64,000 nucleotides of DNA, taken from assembly GCF_042677865.1 (NCBI RefSeq), contig NZ_JBHUDD010000001.1, positions 17,919-81,918 on the forward strand, given 5' to 3'. Position 1 is the first letter of the stretch; each line of letters opens with the position of its first letter. The DNA comes from Lutimaribacter salitolerans. GTDB lineage: Bacteria > Pseudomonadota > Alphaproteobacteria > Rhodobacterales > Rhodobacteraceae. The translations under genes and the position numbers were made by a program. Below, piece by piece: positions 25,769-33,754 of this stretch. Below the pieces are notes generated by a model. That model searched no databases. It saw only the letters and a list, made by a program, of their open reading frames with translations, and was not told the DNA's origin.

Positions 25769-26713
25769 TCACGCCTCGTGCTCGGCCAGAAACTTCTCCG
25801 CATCCAGCGCGGCCATGCAGCCCATTCCGGCGCTTGTGACGGCCTGACGATAGATGTGGTCGGTCAGATCACCCGCGGCAAAGACGCCCGGAATGCTGGT
25901 GCGGGTGGTGCCCGGTTCGACCCGGACGTAACCGCCGTTGTGCAGTTCCAGCTGGTCCTTGACCAGCTCGCTTGCGGGCGCGTGGCCGATGGCGATGAAC
26001 ACGCCCTTGCACGGAATCTCGGTGACAGCGCCGGTATCCACATGCCTGACGCGCACGGATTCGACCCCCTTGGGCATGTCGGTTCCCACAACCTCGTCCA
26101 GGGTGTGATGCCACAGCGTTTCGATCTTGGGATGCTTGAACAGCCGGTCCTGCAGGATCTTTTCCGCGCGCAGCTCGTCGCGGCGGTGGACCAGCGTGAC
26201 CTTGCTGGCGAAATTCGTCAGGAAAAGCGCCTCTTCGACGGCGGTGTTGCCGCCGCCGATCACAACGATCTCTTGCCCGCGATAGAAGAACCCGTCGCAG
26301 GTGGCGCAGGCCGACACGCCAAAGCCCTTGAACGCCTCTTCGCTGTCCAGACCCAGCCATTTCGCCCGCGCACCGGTGGCCAGGATGACCGCATCGGCGG
26401 TATAGGTCGTGCCACTGTCGCCCTTTGCCGTGAACGGACGCTGCGACAGATCAAGCGAGGCGATGATGTCGCCCACGATCTCGCACCCCATCGCCTTGGC
26501 GTGGTCCTGCATCCGCACCATCAGGTCGGGGCCCTGCACTTCGGTGTCGCCGGGCCAGTTCTCGACCTCGGTGGTGGTGGTCAACTGGCCGCCGGGCTCG
26601 ATCCCCTGTACCAGGACCGGCTCCAGCATGGCGCGGCTGGCATAGACCCCGGCGGTGTATCCCGCAGGCCCCGATCCGATGATCAGAACCTTGGTGTGGC
26701 GTGTGTCGGACAT
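25769..26713 (-). CDS. trxB: Thioredoxin-disulfide reductase
   Basis: A 314-residue FAD/NADPH enzyme that keeps thioredoxin reduced. It has the FAD site IIGSGPAGYTAGVYASRA, the redox motif ACATCDGFFY, the NADPH site VIGGGNTAVEEALFL and the C-terminal AAGDLTDHIYRQAVTSAGMGC. The start at 26713 is supported by aaggaacaccc just upstream; the longer open frame is a shadow of the intergenic region. It is divergent from an Lrp-type regulator. Confidence 0.96.
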   Translation of the reverse strand: MSDTRHTKVLIIGSGPAGYTAGVYASRAMLEPVLVQGIEPGGQLTTTTEVENWPGDTEVQGPDLMVRMQDHAKAMGCEIVGDIIASLDLSQRPFTAKGDSGTTYTADAVILATGARAKWLGLDSEEAFKGFGVSACATCDGFFYRGQEIVVIGGGNTAVEEALFLTNFASKVTLVHRRDELRAEKILQDRLFKHPKIETLWHHTLDEVVGTDMPKGVESVRVRHVDTGAVTEIPCKGVFIAIGHAPASELVKDQLELHNGGYVRVEPGTTRTSIPGVFAAGDLTDHIYRQAVTSAGMGCMAALDAEKFLAEHEA

Positions 26714-26835
26714 GGGTGTTCCTTTCGCGTCAAAGACATGCGTTGCAGGCGATATAAAGCCCGGGCGCGCAAGGGGAAAGGGGGGACACCGCCGCACAGG
26801 AAATAGCCGTTTGCCATGAAGATCATGAAAGGATA

Positions 26836-26884
26836 TTGCGCAAGCGCGAAACATTGTTGCGCACATTGGCGCAGGTGCTATAAC
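26836..26884 (+). promoter_or_regulatory. Candidate promoter and operator array ahead of the lrp-type gene
   Basis: ttgcgc (26857-26862) and tataac (26879-26884) with a 16-base spacer form a reasonable sigma-70-type promoter. The palindrome-like ttgcgca occurs at 26836 and again at 26857, exactly two helical turns apart, with ggcgca again at 26868. The spacing suits an oligomeric Lrp protein controlling its own gene. Confidence 0.4.
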
Positions 26885-26909
26885 AAACCGCCGCTTCAGG
26901 AGGACACAC

Positions 26910-27410
26910 ATGGCTGGATCGCGACTCGATCCCATCGACAGGAAAATCCTGGCCGAATTGCAGGCGGATGGGCGCATGACGAATGTCGAGCTTGCCAAGC
27001 GCGTGGGCATCTCTGCGCCGCCCTGCCTGCGCCGCGTGCGCACGCTGGAAGATGCGGGATACATCCGTGGCTATCACGCCAAGGTGGATGCGCGCGAACT
27101 GGGGTTCGAGGTGCAGGTGTTTGCCATGGTCGGGCTGCAAAGCCAGGCCGAGGCGGATCTGAGCCGCTTTGAACAGCGCTGCCGCGACTGGCCGCTGGTG
27201 CGCGAGTGCCACATGCTGAACGGCGAGGTCGATTTCATCCTGAAATGCGTGGCCCCCGACCTGTCCACTTTCCAGAGCTTTCTGACCGAGGAACTGACCG
27301 CCGCCGAGAACGTGGCCAGCGTCAAGACCAGCCTTGTGATCCGCGGTGCCAAGGACGATCCCGGCGTGCCCTTCGAGGTGCTCGAGGCGCGGCTGGCGCG
27401 CAGCGCCTGA
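26910..27410 (+). CDS. Lrp/AsnC family transcriptional regulator
   Basis: A 166-residue regulator. N-terminal winged-helix HTH: LDPIDRKILAELQADGRMTNVELAKRVGIS with recognition part PPCLRRVRTLEDAGYI. The C-terminal RAM domain includes FAMVGLQSQAEADL and ECHMLNGEVDFILKC. A strong ribosome site (caggagg) precedes the ATG. This clade often responds to an amino acid and controls amino-acid metabolism. Adjacent trxB is divergent and could share the control region. Confidence 0.92.
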   Translation: MAGSRLDPIDRKILAELQADGRMTNVELAKRVGISAPPCLRRVRTLEDAGYIRGYHAKVDARELGFEVQVFAMVGLQSQAEADLSRFEQRCRDWPLVRECHMLNGEVDFILKCVAPDLSTFQSFLTEELTAAENVASVKTSLVIRGAKDDPGVPFEVLEARLARSA

Positions 27411-27419
27411 CCAAGCCGG

Positions 27420-28154
27420 TCAGGCGGCGGGGCTTGCGTCCATGTCCAGCCCGGGCAGGTGCGGATAGGCCAGCGGGCCAAAATCGCCCGGCTGGTCGAT
27501 ATGCGGAAACATCGCCAGAAACTGCGCCAGTTCCTGTGTCGACAGGTTGCAGCGCAGGCTGCCGCCGGGGTGAAAACACTCCATCGCCAGCCCGCCGACA
27601 CGCATGGTGGCGTGAACGGGCAGGACAAGATGATACAGCTGCACGCCGCTGGCGGGCGTGACGGCAAAGGCGGCCATCCCGTCGCCGATGGCCGCCACCG
27701 GCACCAGCGCCTCCGAGCGGGCGCCACCCGTCGGGCGGTTGCGCGCGCGGTGCAGCACCCGCGCCGCCGGCCCAAGCAGCAGATCGCGCACCGGCCGCGA
27801 CATGCCGAACCCGTCGGCCAGAACGCGCGTCAGCGTGCGGCACCGATCCTGCGCACTGGGCAGGCAGGTCAGGCTGCCACGCCACAACACGGGCAGGGCG
27901 CCATGCTCGACGGTCAGCACCGCGTCACCGGGCAGGATATCCTCGACAGGGACGGGGCCGCCCGGAGTCTGGATCGGGGTGCCATGGGCAAAGGCGGCAA
28001 AGCAGTCTTCGAACAACTGCATGGCGGGGATGGCCAGAGTGGCCTGATCCACGTCACCGTTGCGGCGCAACCATGCGATTTCAGCGCGACGGCGCGGCGC
28101 GTCATCGCGGGCGATCGGCACAGGTGGCGTCAGGTGAGGGCTTTCTATGGTCAT
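27420..28154 (-). CDS. Hint-domain protein (Hint_2 type), catalytic Cys apparently absent
   Basis: A 244-residue protein with the Hedgehog/intein-type fold: AFAHGTPIQTPGGPVPVEDILPGDAVLTVEHGALPVLW (residues 54-91), then a second block with ALVPVAAIGDG and YHLVLPVHATMRVGGLAMECFHPG. In self-cleaving Hint domains the first residue of the motif is Cys (C-F-x-x-G-T); here residue 54 is Ala, while a Cys lies three residues earlier. No signal peptide or repeats are seen. Such proteins are common in roseobacters and their job is unknown. The start at 28154 removes an upstream shadow. Confidence 0.8.
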   Translation of the reverse strand: MTIESPHLTPPVPIARDDAPRRRAEIAWLRRNGDVDQATLAIPAMQLFEDCFAAFAHGTPIQTPGGPVPVEDILPGDAVLTVEHGALPVLWRGSLTCLPSAQDRCRTLTRVLADGFGMSRPVRDLLLGPAARVLHRARNRPTGGARSEALVPVAAIGDGMAAFAVTPASGVQLYHLVLPVHATMRVGGLAMECFHPGGSLRCNLSTQELAQFLAMFPHIDQPGDFGPLAYPHLPGLDMDASPAA

Positions 28155-28350
28155 GCGGCACCTTGGACGTGTCAGGCGTGCTGTCGGCCCCCACCGGATA
28201 CAGCATGCGGAATCTTGAAACATGATGCGACATAACCACGGGTTGTGTCAAAAAGCAGCGCAAATTGTACCCGTCCCGCCGCGCAATCGCCGCATGGGCA
28301 GGTGAAGTGTTTCCGCACATTCGACAACCACGCCATAATGTGATTCGTCA

Positions 28351-28380
28351 CAAAAAAGGCCGCCCGGTTCTGGGCGACCT
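28351..28380 (-). terminator. Intrinsic terminator downstream of the small MTKTRRW gene
   Basis: On the minus strand a 9-bp stem (aggtcgccc / gggcggcct, one G-U pair) with a six-base loop is followed by a run of T. It lies about 55 bases past the stop of the small gene at 28437. Confidence 0.8.
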
Positions 28381-28436
28381 GTCGCGGCACTTGCACCGCG
28401 CAGTCCGGGGACGTTCCGGCACCCCGAGGGAGGTCG

Positions 28437-28589
28437 TTACGCCTGCCGCCGCTGTGGGCTGACAGGTTTGGCATCGCGCCGCGCAATCATCTCGGCCCGG
28501 CGACTGCCGCGCTGCCAGGGCAGGGCGGGTGTCTCTGTTGCCTTGGCGGTGTCTGTCACACCTTTGATCCAACGTCTGGTCTTTGTCAT
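28437..28589 (-). CDS. Small basic conserved-looking protein (50 residues)
   Basis: A 50-residue, Arg/Lys-rich protein starting MTKTRRWIKGVTDTAKATE and ending in RRDAKPVSPQRRQA. The case for a real gene is a textbook ribosome site (aggaga, seven bases before the ATG) and a strong terminator right after it. I recall similar short proteins in other Rhodobacterales but cannot verify. No domain is recognisable; the charge would suit binding to nucleic acid or the ribosome, which is only a guess. Confidence 0.65.
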   Translation of the reverse strand: MTKTRRWIKGVTDTAKATETPALPWQRGSRRAEMIARRDAKPVSPQRRQA

Positions 28590-28871
28590 GCCCGGGTCTC
28601 CTGCCTTCTTGGCTGCCTGCGCGCCCTTGTGCTGCGCGCCTGTATCGTCGTTGGGAACAATATGGCGGCTGTTTGGGGCATTGTTTTGGCGGCCCCGTGC
28701 CCGTACCCGGTTTTTTTGGTGCCACTTTTCAAACAATCCGGGAGTGGCCGGAGCGATTGCGCAAGTTGCTGTTTTCAAAGGATTTGGTGCGATATCTGCC
28801 GCCAATGCAACGGCCACCGGCGGTATTGTTTCGCCCATGGGGGCGATTGCGCGGCCCGATTTGTGCCCGAA
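28590..28871. other. Gap of about 280 bases without a gene
   Basis: This is AT-richer than its surroundings and must contain the promoter of the small minus-strand gene. I see no clear promoter match, RNA gene or repeat in it. Longer frames crossing it are shadows of pgeF. Confidence 0.5.
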
Positions 28872-29627
28872 TTACAGCCGGATCGCCGACAGATGCCGGC
28901 CATAGTCCGCCTCGCCGGCATGGGTGGTCCGGCGGTAGGAAAAGAATCGATCGGGATTGGAATAGGTGCAATGCCGCGTCCACTCGGCATGGCCCACCCC
29001 CGCCCCGCGCAGCCGGTGCAACCCGAAAGCGGGCAGATCGAACAGGTACCTGTCGCCCTCGCCGTTGACGAAAAAGCGTTGATATTGCGGGTCTTCGGCC
29101 ATGAAATCCTCAAGGAATTCCGGCCCGACCTCATAGGCGCGCTGGCTGATCGTGGGGCCGATCACGGCGGCAATCCTGCCGCGCGCCGCGCCCAGCCGCT
29201 CCATCGCCTCGACCGTCGCCTCCAGCACGCCGTCCAGCGCCCCGCGCCAGCCCGCATGCGCCGCGCCCACCACGCCCGCGCGCGCATCGGCAAACAGCAC
29301 CGGCTGGCAATCCGCGCTCAGCACTCCCAGCGCCAGACCGGGCGTGGCGGTCACCATTGCATCGGCGCGCGGTCTTGGCTCGGGCGGATTGTCCAGCGAC
29401 ACGGCCGTGGCGGAATGCACCTGATTGACGCTCACCAGCCGGTCAGGTGTCACCCCCATTGCCTTGGCCACCCTGGCACGGTTGATCAGCACGATTTCCG
29501 ACTGATCCGTGCTGCCCTGCCCGCAGTTGAGCCCGGCAAACACGCCCGACGACGCCCCCCCGCGCCGGGCAAAGAACCCGTGCACAATGCCATGCAGCGC
29601 GTCCGAGGTGATGATATCCAGCGTCAT
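28872..29627 (-). CDS. pgeF: Peptidoglycan editing factor PgeF (YfiH/DUF152, multicopper-oxidase-like fold)
   Basis: A 251-residue member of the YfiH family, known for removing L-Ser-containing peptidoglycan precursor errors and also for purine-nucleoside activity. Metal/active-site residues are visible in VNQVHSA (His), LSADCQPVLF (Cys) and GAAHAGWRGAL (His). It overlaps the upstream methyltransferase by ATGA, as part of the lgt–midA-like–pgeF operon common in Rhodobacterales. Confidence 0.92.
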   Translation of the reverse strand: MTLDIITSDALHGIVHGFFARRGGASSGVFAGLNCGQGSTDQSEIVLINRARVAKAMGVTPDRLVSVNQVHSATAVSLDNPPEPRPRADAMVTATPGLALGVLSADCQPVLFADARAGVVGAAHAGWRGALDGVLEATVEAMERLGAARGRIAAVIGPTISQRAYEVGPEFLEDFMAEDPQYQRFFVNGEGDRYLFDLPAFGLHRLRGAGVGHAEWTRHCTYSNPDRFFSYRRTTHAGEADYGRHLSAIRL

Positions 29628-30685
29628 GGCTCCAATCCCGGTGGCGGGGCGGCGGTGGCAGGGTAGACCCCCATCACCTTGAACACCGAACCCATTTCAC
29701 CCGGGTGCGTCAAGCGTCGATGCGCGGCAACATGCGCATCCAGTGCCGTGCCGGTCATGCCGCGTGCCAGCGCCTGCGCGCGTGCGGTGATGCCCAGACG
29801 CTCCAGAAAAACGCCCTGCGCCGTCAATCGCGTGTGCGCGGCAGGGGCGGCGGCCCGCGCCAGCACCTCGAAATCCACATGCGCGGTCAGATCGGCCTTG
29901 CCGGGGGTGGCCAGCGGATCGACCGGCGCGTGACCCTGCACCGCCTGAAACGTGTCGCCCAGGCTGCGCCAGTCGCCATAATCCACGATCAGCGCGGCAC
30001 CGCCGCGATCCGCGATCCGCGCACCGATCTGCTGCATAACCAACCCTGCGGCAGGGCAGTGCTCGACCACGTCACCGGGGCGTGTATCGTCCAGCCGGTA
30101 TGCCAGCGCGGGATGATGCGTGTCCGTGCCCAGACCCATCACCAGCCGGTCGCCATCGGCCCCCACCATCCGCTCGGCCCAGCCCTGCGCGCTGCGCTGG
30201 AACTGCCGGATCGGCAGAGCGTCGAAAAATTCGTTGGCGATCAGCAGCAGCGCCCCTTCTGGCAAGGTCTCGACCCGATCGTGATGCGTCACATCCCAGC
30301 CCGCCAGCGCCTGCACCTGCCTGGCGCGCAGCACCGGCGAGGCCTCGACCAGATGCAGCCGCAGCGCCGCGTGAAACCCCGGCACGGACCGCGTGGCGCG
30401 CAGGGCATCCGCCATCAGCGTGCCGCGCCCGGGCCCCAGCTCGGCCAGCGTGACCGTCCCCGGCGCGCCCTGATCCAGCCAGCATTGCGCCAGGCACAGG
30501 CCCAGCAGCTCGCCGAACATCTGGCTGACCTCGGGCGCGGTGGTGAAATCGCCAGCAGCCCCCAACGGATCGCGCGTCGTGTAATAGCCCATGGTGGGAT
30601 GCAGCAGCGCCTCGGCCATGAAATCGCTCAGGCGCATCGGCCCGTCCGAGGCGATCCGCGCCAGCAGATGCGCGCGCAGGCTCAT
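29624..30685 (-). CDS. MidA/NDUFAF7-like SAM-dependent methyltransferase
   Basis: A 353-residue class I methyltransferase of the COG1565 family. FMAEALLHPTMGYYTTRDPLGAAGDFTTAPEVSQMFGEL is the diagnostic N-terminal signature (residues about 22-60), and ELGPGRGTLMAD is the SAM-binding loop. The mitochondrial homologue methylates an arginine of a complex I subunit; the bacterial target is not established. It overlaps both neighbours by four bases. Confidence 0.9.
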   Translation of the reverse strand: MSLRAHLLARIASDGPMRLSDFMAEALLHPTMGYYTTRDPLGAAGDFTTAPEVSQMFGELLGLCLAQCWLDQGAPGTVTLAELGPGRGTLMADALRATRSVPGFHAALRLHLVEASPVLRARQVQALAGWDVTHHDRVETLPEGALLLIANEFFDALPIRQFQRSAQGWAERMVGADGDRLVMGLGTDTHHPALAYRLDDTRPGDVVEHCPAAGLVMQQIGARIADRGGAALIVDYGDWRSLGDTFQAVQGHAPVDPLATPGKADLTAHVDFEVLARAAAPAAHTRLTAQGVFLERLGITARAQALARGMTGTALDAHVAAHRRLTHPGEMGSVFKVMGVYPATAAPPPGLEP

Positions 30686-31584
30686 GTTTCCGCGCTGGCC
30701 CTGACCCGGCCCCGGGCATAGAGGATCAGCGCCACGCCCACCACCACCATGGGCAGCGACAGAACCTGCCCCATGGTCAGCCCCACCTCACCGGCCCCGA
30801 TCACGAATCCCATCGGGTTGTCGGGCGTGATGAACTGCGGATCGGCCTGCCGGAAGTATTCGACGACAAAGCGCGCCGCGCCATAACCCGCGATGAACAC
30901 GCCGGTGACCTGCCCCGGCACCTTCAGCGCGCCGCGCCGATAGGCCAGCCACAGCATCAGCCCCAGCAGCACCACGCCCTCCAGCACCGCCTCGTAAAGC
31001 TGCGAGGGATGGCGCGCGCACAGGCCCACCACGCCCGGGCAATCCTGTGCCATGGGCTGCGGAAAGATCACGCCCCAGGGCAGGTCGGTTTGCCGTCCCC
31101 ACAGCTCGCCATTGATGAAATTGGCGATCCGTCCCAGCATCAGCCCCACCGGCACCCCCAGCGCAATCGCATCGCCCGCCGCCAGCCGCGGGATGCCTTG
31201 CGCGCGGGTATACAGCCAGCCGGCGACCACAACGCCCAGAAATCCGCCGTGAAACGCCATGCCGCCCTGCCAGACCATCAGGATCTCGGCCGGGTTCTGC
31301 AGGTAATAGGCCGGCTGATAGAACAGCACGAACCCCAGCCGCCCGCCCAGAACGATTCCGATGATGATCCAGGTCAGCAGATCCTCGACCTGCCTGCGGT
31401 CCATCGGCGGGGTGTTGCCTTGCCACAACCCGGGCCGCGCCAGCGCATGCAGCGAAATCCGCCAGGCGATGATGATGCCCGCGATATAGGCCAGCGCATA
31501 CCAGCGCAGCGCAAATTCGATCCCGAACAGGGAAATGGTGAAAAGCTCGGGCGAGATGTCGGGAAATGGGATGGCGGCCTGCAT
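30682..31584 (-). CDS. lgt: Prolipoprotein diacylglyceryl transferase
   Basis: A 300-residue inner-membrane enzyme that attaches diacylglycerol to the lipobox Cys of prolipoproteins. It has about seven hydrophobic segments, the MAFHGGFLG motif with its essential His, and the Lgt signature GRIANFINGELWGR. It heads the operon with the midA-like gene and pgeF. Confidence 0.97.
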   Translation of the reverse strand: MQAAIPFPDISPELFTISLFGIEFALRWYALAYIAGIIIAWRISLHALARPGLWQGNTPPMDRRQVEDLLTWIIIGIVLGGRLGFVLFYQPAYYLQNPAEILMVWQGGMAFHGGFLGVVVAGWLYTRAQGIPRLAAGDAIALGVPVGLMLGRIANFINGELWGRQTDLPWGVIFPQPMAQDCPGVVGLCARHPSQLYEAVLEGVVLLGLMLWLAYRRGALKVPGQVTGVFIAGYGAARFVVEYFRQADPQFITPDNPMGFVIGAGEVGLTMGQVLSLPMVVVGVALILYARGRVRASAET

Positions 31585-31680
31585 GTGCGTCCTCTTGCCT
31601 GTGTTGCAGGGCGCAAGTCAACCTTGTGGGCACGCCCCCCGTGGCCCATATAGGGTTCAAGTGTAACGGTGGAGAGCACA

Positions 31681-31923
31681 ATGCAGTCCCGCAACAAGAT
31701 TTTCGACGACCTGTCGCAACTGATGACCAACGCCATGGGCGTGGCCCAGGGCGCCCGGACCGAGGCCGAAACCGCGATGAAAAGCCTGATGGACCGCTGG
31801 CTGGCCGATCGCGATTTCGTCACCCGCGAGGAGTTCGAGGCCGTGCGCGCCATGGCCCAGAAAGCCCGCGAAGAGAACGAGGCGCTGCGCGCGCGTCTGG
31901 ATGCGATGGACAAGCAGGGCTGA
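31681..31923 (+). CDS. ubiK: UbiK/BMFP-domain ubiquinone biosynthesis accessory factor
   Basis: An 80-residue protein with an amphipathic N-terminal helix (KIFDDLSQLMTNAMGVAQGAR) and a C-terminal coiled coil (ARAMAQKAREENEALRARLDAM-like). This is the BMFP/DUF526 layout, a trimeric membrane-binding factor that assists aerobic ubiquinone synthesis. The ATG at 31681 has ggag seven bases upstream; the GTG at 31669 is less likely. It is divergent from lgt. Confidence 0.88.
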   Translation: MQSRNKIFDDLSQLMTNAMGVAQGARTEAETAMKSLMDRWLADRDFVTREEFEAVRAMAQKAREENEALRARLDAMDKQG

Positions 31924-31935
31924 CCCTGCCGTCCT

Positions 31936-32412
31936 TCACTGCAGCGCGAACAGCGACATCACGACCTGTGACGCCAACCGCGCCCCGCGCCCCACGAACA
32001 GCGTGGGGTTGACCCAGTCATAACGCGGATCGCCGGTTTCCAGCCGCGCATGGGTGCGCATGTAATAGCTGCCGGGGTCCACCTCCTCGCCGCGCGCGAT
32101 GGCGGCCAGAACCTCGTCCGGCCCGTGGCGATAGCCGTAGTTGATGATCTCGATGGTCGCGCCGTCATGGGTTTCCATGGCATAGCGCGTGTCCAGTTCG
32201 GCCACGCCATTGCCCCAGATCGTCTGCCAGTCGGCCCCAAGATGCAGCAACCGGCCTGACAGGCGCGGCCCGGTCACATGACCGCCGACAATCGGAATGA
32301 TCCGGCGCTGGCCCGCGCGCCCCGACCCCATCTCGCGGATCGGGTCCAGATCGACATACAGATCGCAGACATGCGCCAGCACCGGCTGCGGCAGTTTCGG
32401 TGTGTGCGTCAT
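31936..32412 (-). CDS. DUF3237 family protein
   Basis: A 158-residue beta-barrel-type protein of DUF3237. Typical segments are CDLYVDLDPIREMGSG, RIIPIVGGHVTGPRLSGRLLHLGADWQ and TRYAMETHDGATIEIINYGYRHG. The function of the family is unknown, although members often sit among catabolic genes. I use ATG 32412 with cagggga before it; the in-frame ATG at 32430 belongs to the repeat at 32424-32447. Confidence 0.83.
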   Translation of the reverse strand: MTHTPKLPQPVLAHVCDLYVDLDPIREMGSGRAGQRRIIPIVGGHVTGPRLSGRLLHLGADWQTIWGNGVAELDTRYAMETHDGATIEIINYGYRHGPDEVLAAIARGEEVDPGSYYMRTHARLETGDPRYDWVNPTLFVGRGARLASQVVMSLFALQ

Positions 32413-32423
32413 TGGGGTCCCCT

Positions 32424-32447
32424 GCTTCATCTTGCCGGATAAACTCT
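32424..32447 (-). repeat. Inverted copy of the AGTTTA…GGCAAGATGAAG intergenic repeat tail
   Basis: Read on the minus strand this is gagagtttatccggcaagat followed by gaag, matching the tails at 36071 and 60716. It lies immediately upstream of the DUF3237 gene and contributes a false start codon to it. Confidence 0.6.
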
Positions 32448-32596
32448 CGCCGAAGGCATCCGCCGCTTCAACAACCGCCGCGCCGGACGATCACGCCAGC
32501 CGTGCAGCCCGCGGCCCGAGGCGCAGGGCGCAGCCCGGAGCCGAGACAACCTGTGCGCCTGAAAGGCGCTCATTTAAACAACCCGGTTCACACAAA

Positions 32597-32625
32597 AGGG
32601 CCGCCGGATCATCCCCGGCGGCCCT
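32597..32625 (-). terminator. Intrinsic terminator after the TRAP binding-protein gene
   Basis: An 11-bp perfect stem (agggccgccgg / ccggcggccct) is followed, on the minus strand, by TTTTGTG. It begins 15 bases past the TRAP gene's stop codon. Confidence 0.88.
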
Positions 32626-32639
32626 CTTCGATGTCAGCC

Positions 32640-33659
32640 TCAGCCGCCGTGCTTGACGATCAGCGCCTTGGCCTGTTCGATCAGGGCGCGGCCATCGATG
32701 CCCTTGGCATCCATGTCGGCCACCCAGCGGTCGATCACCGGTTCGGCCTTGGCCTTCCAGCGGGCAACCTCGTCGGTGTCCAGTTGCACGATGGTGTTGC
32801 CGGCCTCCACGGCCAGATCCCGCGCGGGCTTGTCGTAGTCCCACATCACCTGTGCTGCGAACTCCGACAGCGCCATGCCGGATTCCGCGTCGATGGCGGC
32901 GCGGATGTCCTCGGGCAGGCTGTCATACTTGTCGCGGTTCATCACGGTGATGATCGTCGCGGTATACAGCGACTCATCGCCCGAGAATTCGACGTGATGA
33001 TCCACCAGTTCCGACAACCGGATCGCGGCGGTCACTTCCCACGGGATCACCGTGGCGTCGATCACGCCCTTGGACATCGCCTCGGGAATGGCGGGCAGGG
33101 GCATGCCCACGGGGGTCGCGCCCAGTTCGCCCAGCATGTCCGAGATCACGCGGGTCGGGCCGCGCAGCTTCTTGCCTTCCATGTCCTCCAGCTTGGTGAT
33201 GGGGGATTTGGAATGGATCATGCCCGGCCCGTGCACCCATGCGCCCAAGACCTTGACGTTGCTGTATTCCCCGTCCTGAAGCTCGGTTTCGACAAGGTCC
33301 TGAAACGCCTTGGACGTGGCGATCGGGTTGGTCATCATGAAGGGCAGTTCGAACACTTCGGTCTTGGGGAACCGCCCCGGCGTGTAGCCCACGACTGTCA
33401 TGATGATGTCGGCCACGCCGTCGATCGCCTGATCCATCAGATCCGGCGGACGCCCACCCAGGGCCATCGCGTCGTAATGCTCGATCTTGACCTTGCCGTC
33501 GGTGCGCGCCTCGATGCGCTCGGCCCATGGTTTCAGGATATGCGCGGGCACGGGCGCGGGGGGGGGCAGGAACTGGTGCAGGCGCAGCGTCACCTCCTGC
33601 GCGGCGGCGATCCCGGGCATCAGCCCCAGTGCCAGCGCGGCGGCCGCCACGGATTTCAT
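32640..33659 (-). CDS. TRAP transporter substrate-binding protein, DctP family (no permease genes nearby)
   Basis: About 339 residues, or 345 if translation begins at the ATT at 33677, which has gggagg at ideal spacing and would give a KRRYLMKSVAAAALALG signal peptide. The mature protein carries DctP features: LRLHQFLPPPAPVPAHILKPWAERIEARTDGKVKIEHY, the LPFMMTNPIAT segment and LRGPTRVISDMLGELGATPVGMP with the ligand-clamping Arg. TRAP SBPs bind organic acids in the periplasm. No DctQ/DctM genes are in the window. It lies 95 bases downstream of the P450 gene on the same strand. Confidence 0.9.
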   Translation of the reverse strand: MKSVAAAALALGLMPGIAAAQEVTLRLHQFLPPPAPVPAHILKPWAERIEARTDGKVKIEHYDAMALGGRPPDLMDQAIDGVADIIMTVVGYTPGRFPKTEVFELPFMMTNPIATSKAFQDLVETELQDGEYSNVKVLGAWVHGPGMIHSKSPITKLEDMEGKKLRGPTRVISDMLGELGATPVGMPLPAIPEAMSKGVIDATVIPWEVTAAIRLSELVDHHVEFSGDESLYTATIITVMNRDKYDSLPEDIRAAIDAESGMALSEFAAQVMWDYDKPARDLAVEAGNTIVQLDTDEVARWKAKAEPVIDRWVADMDAKGIDGRALIEQAKALIVKHGG

Positions 33660-33754
33660 CAGATAACGTCGTTTAATGTTTCCTCCCTGGGGTTTGGCCG
33701 GTTGATCCGACCGCTGAGCAAATGGTTATCCAAGATAACTATTATGTCCAGAAA

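Noticed and set aside
27420..28154. An intein
   Set aside because: No extein on either side, no endonuclease motifs, and the nucleophile Cys is absent.
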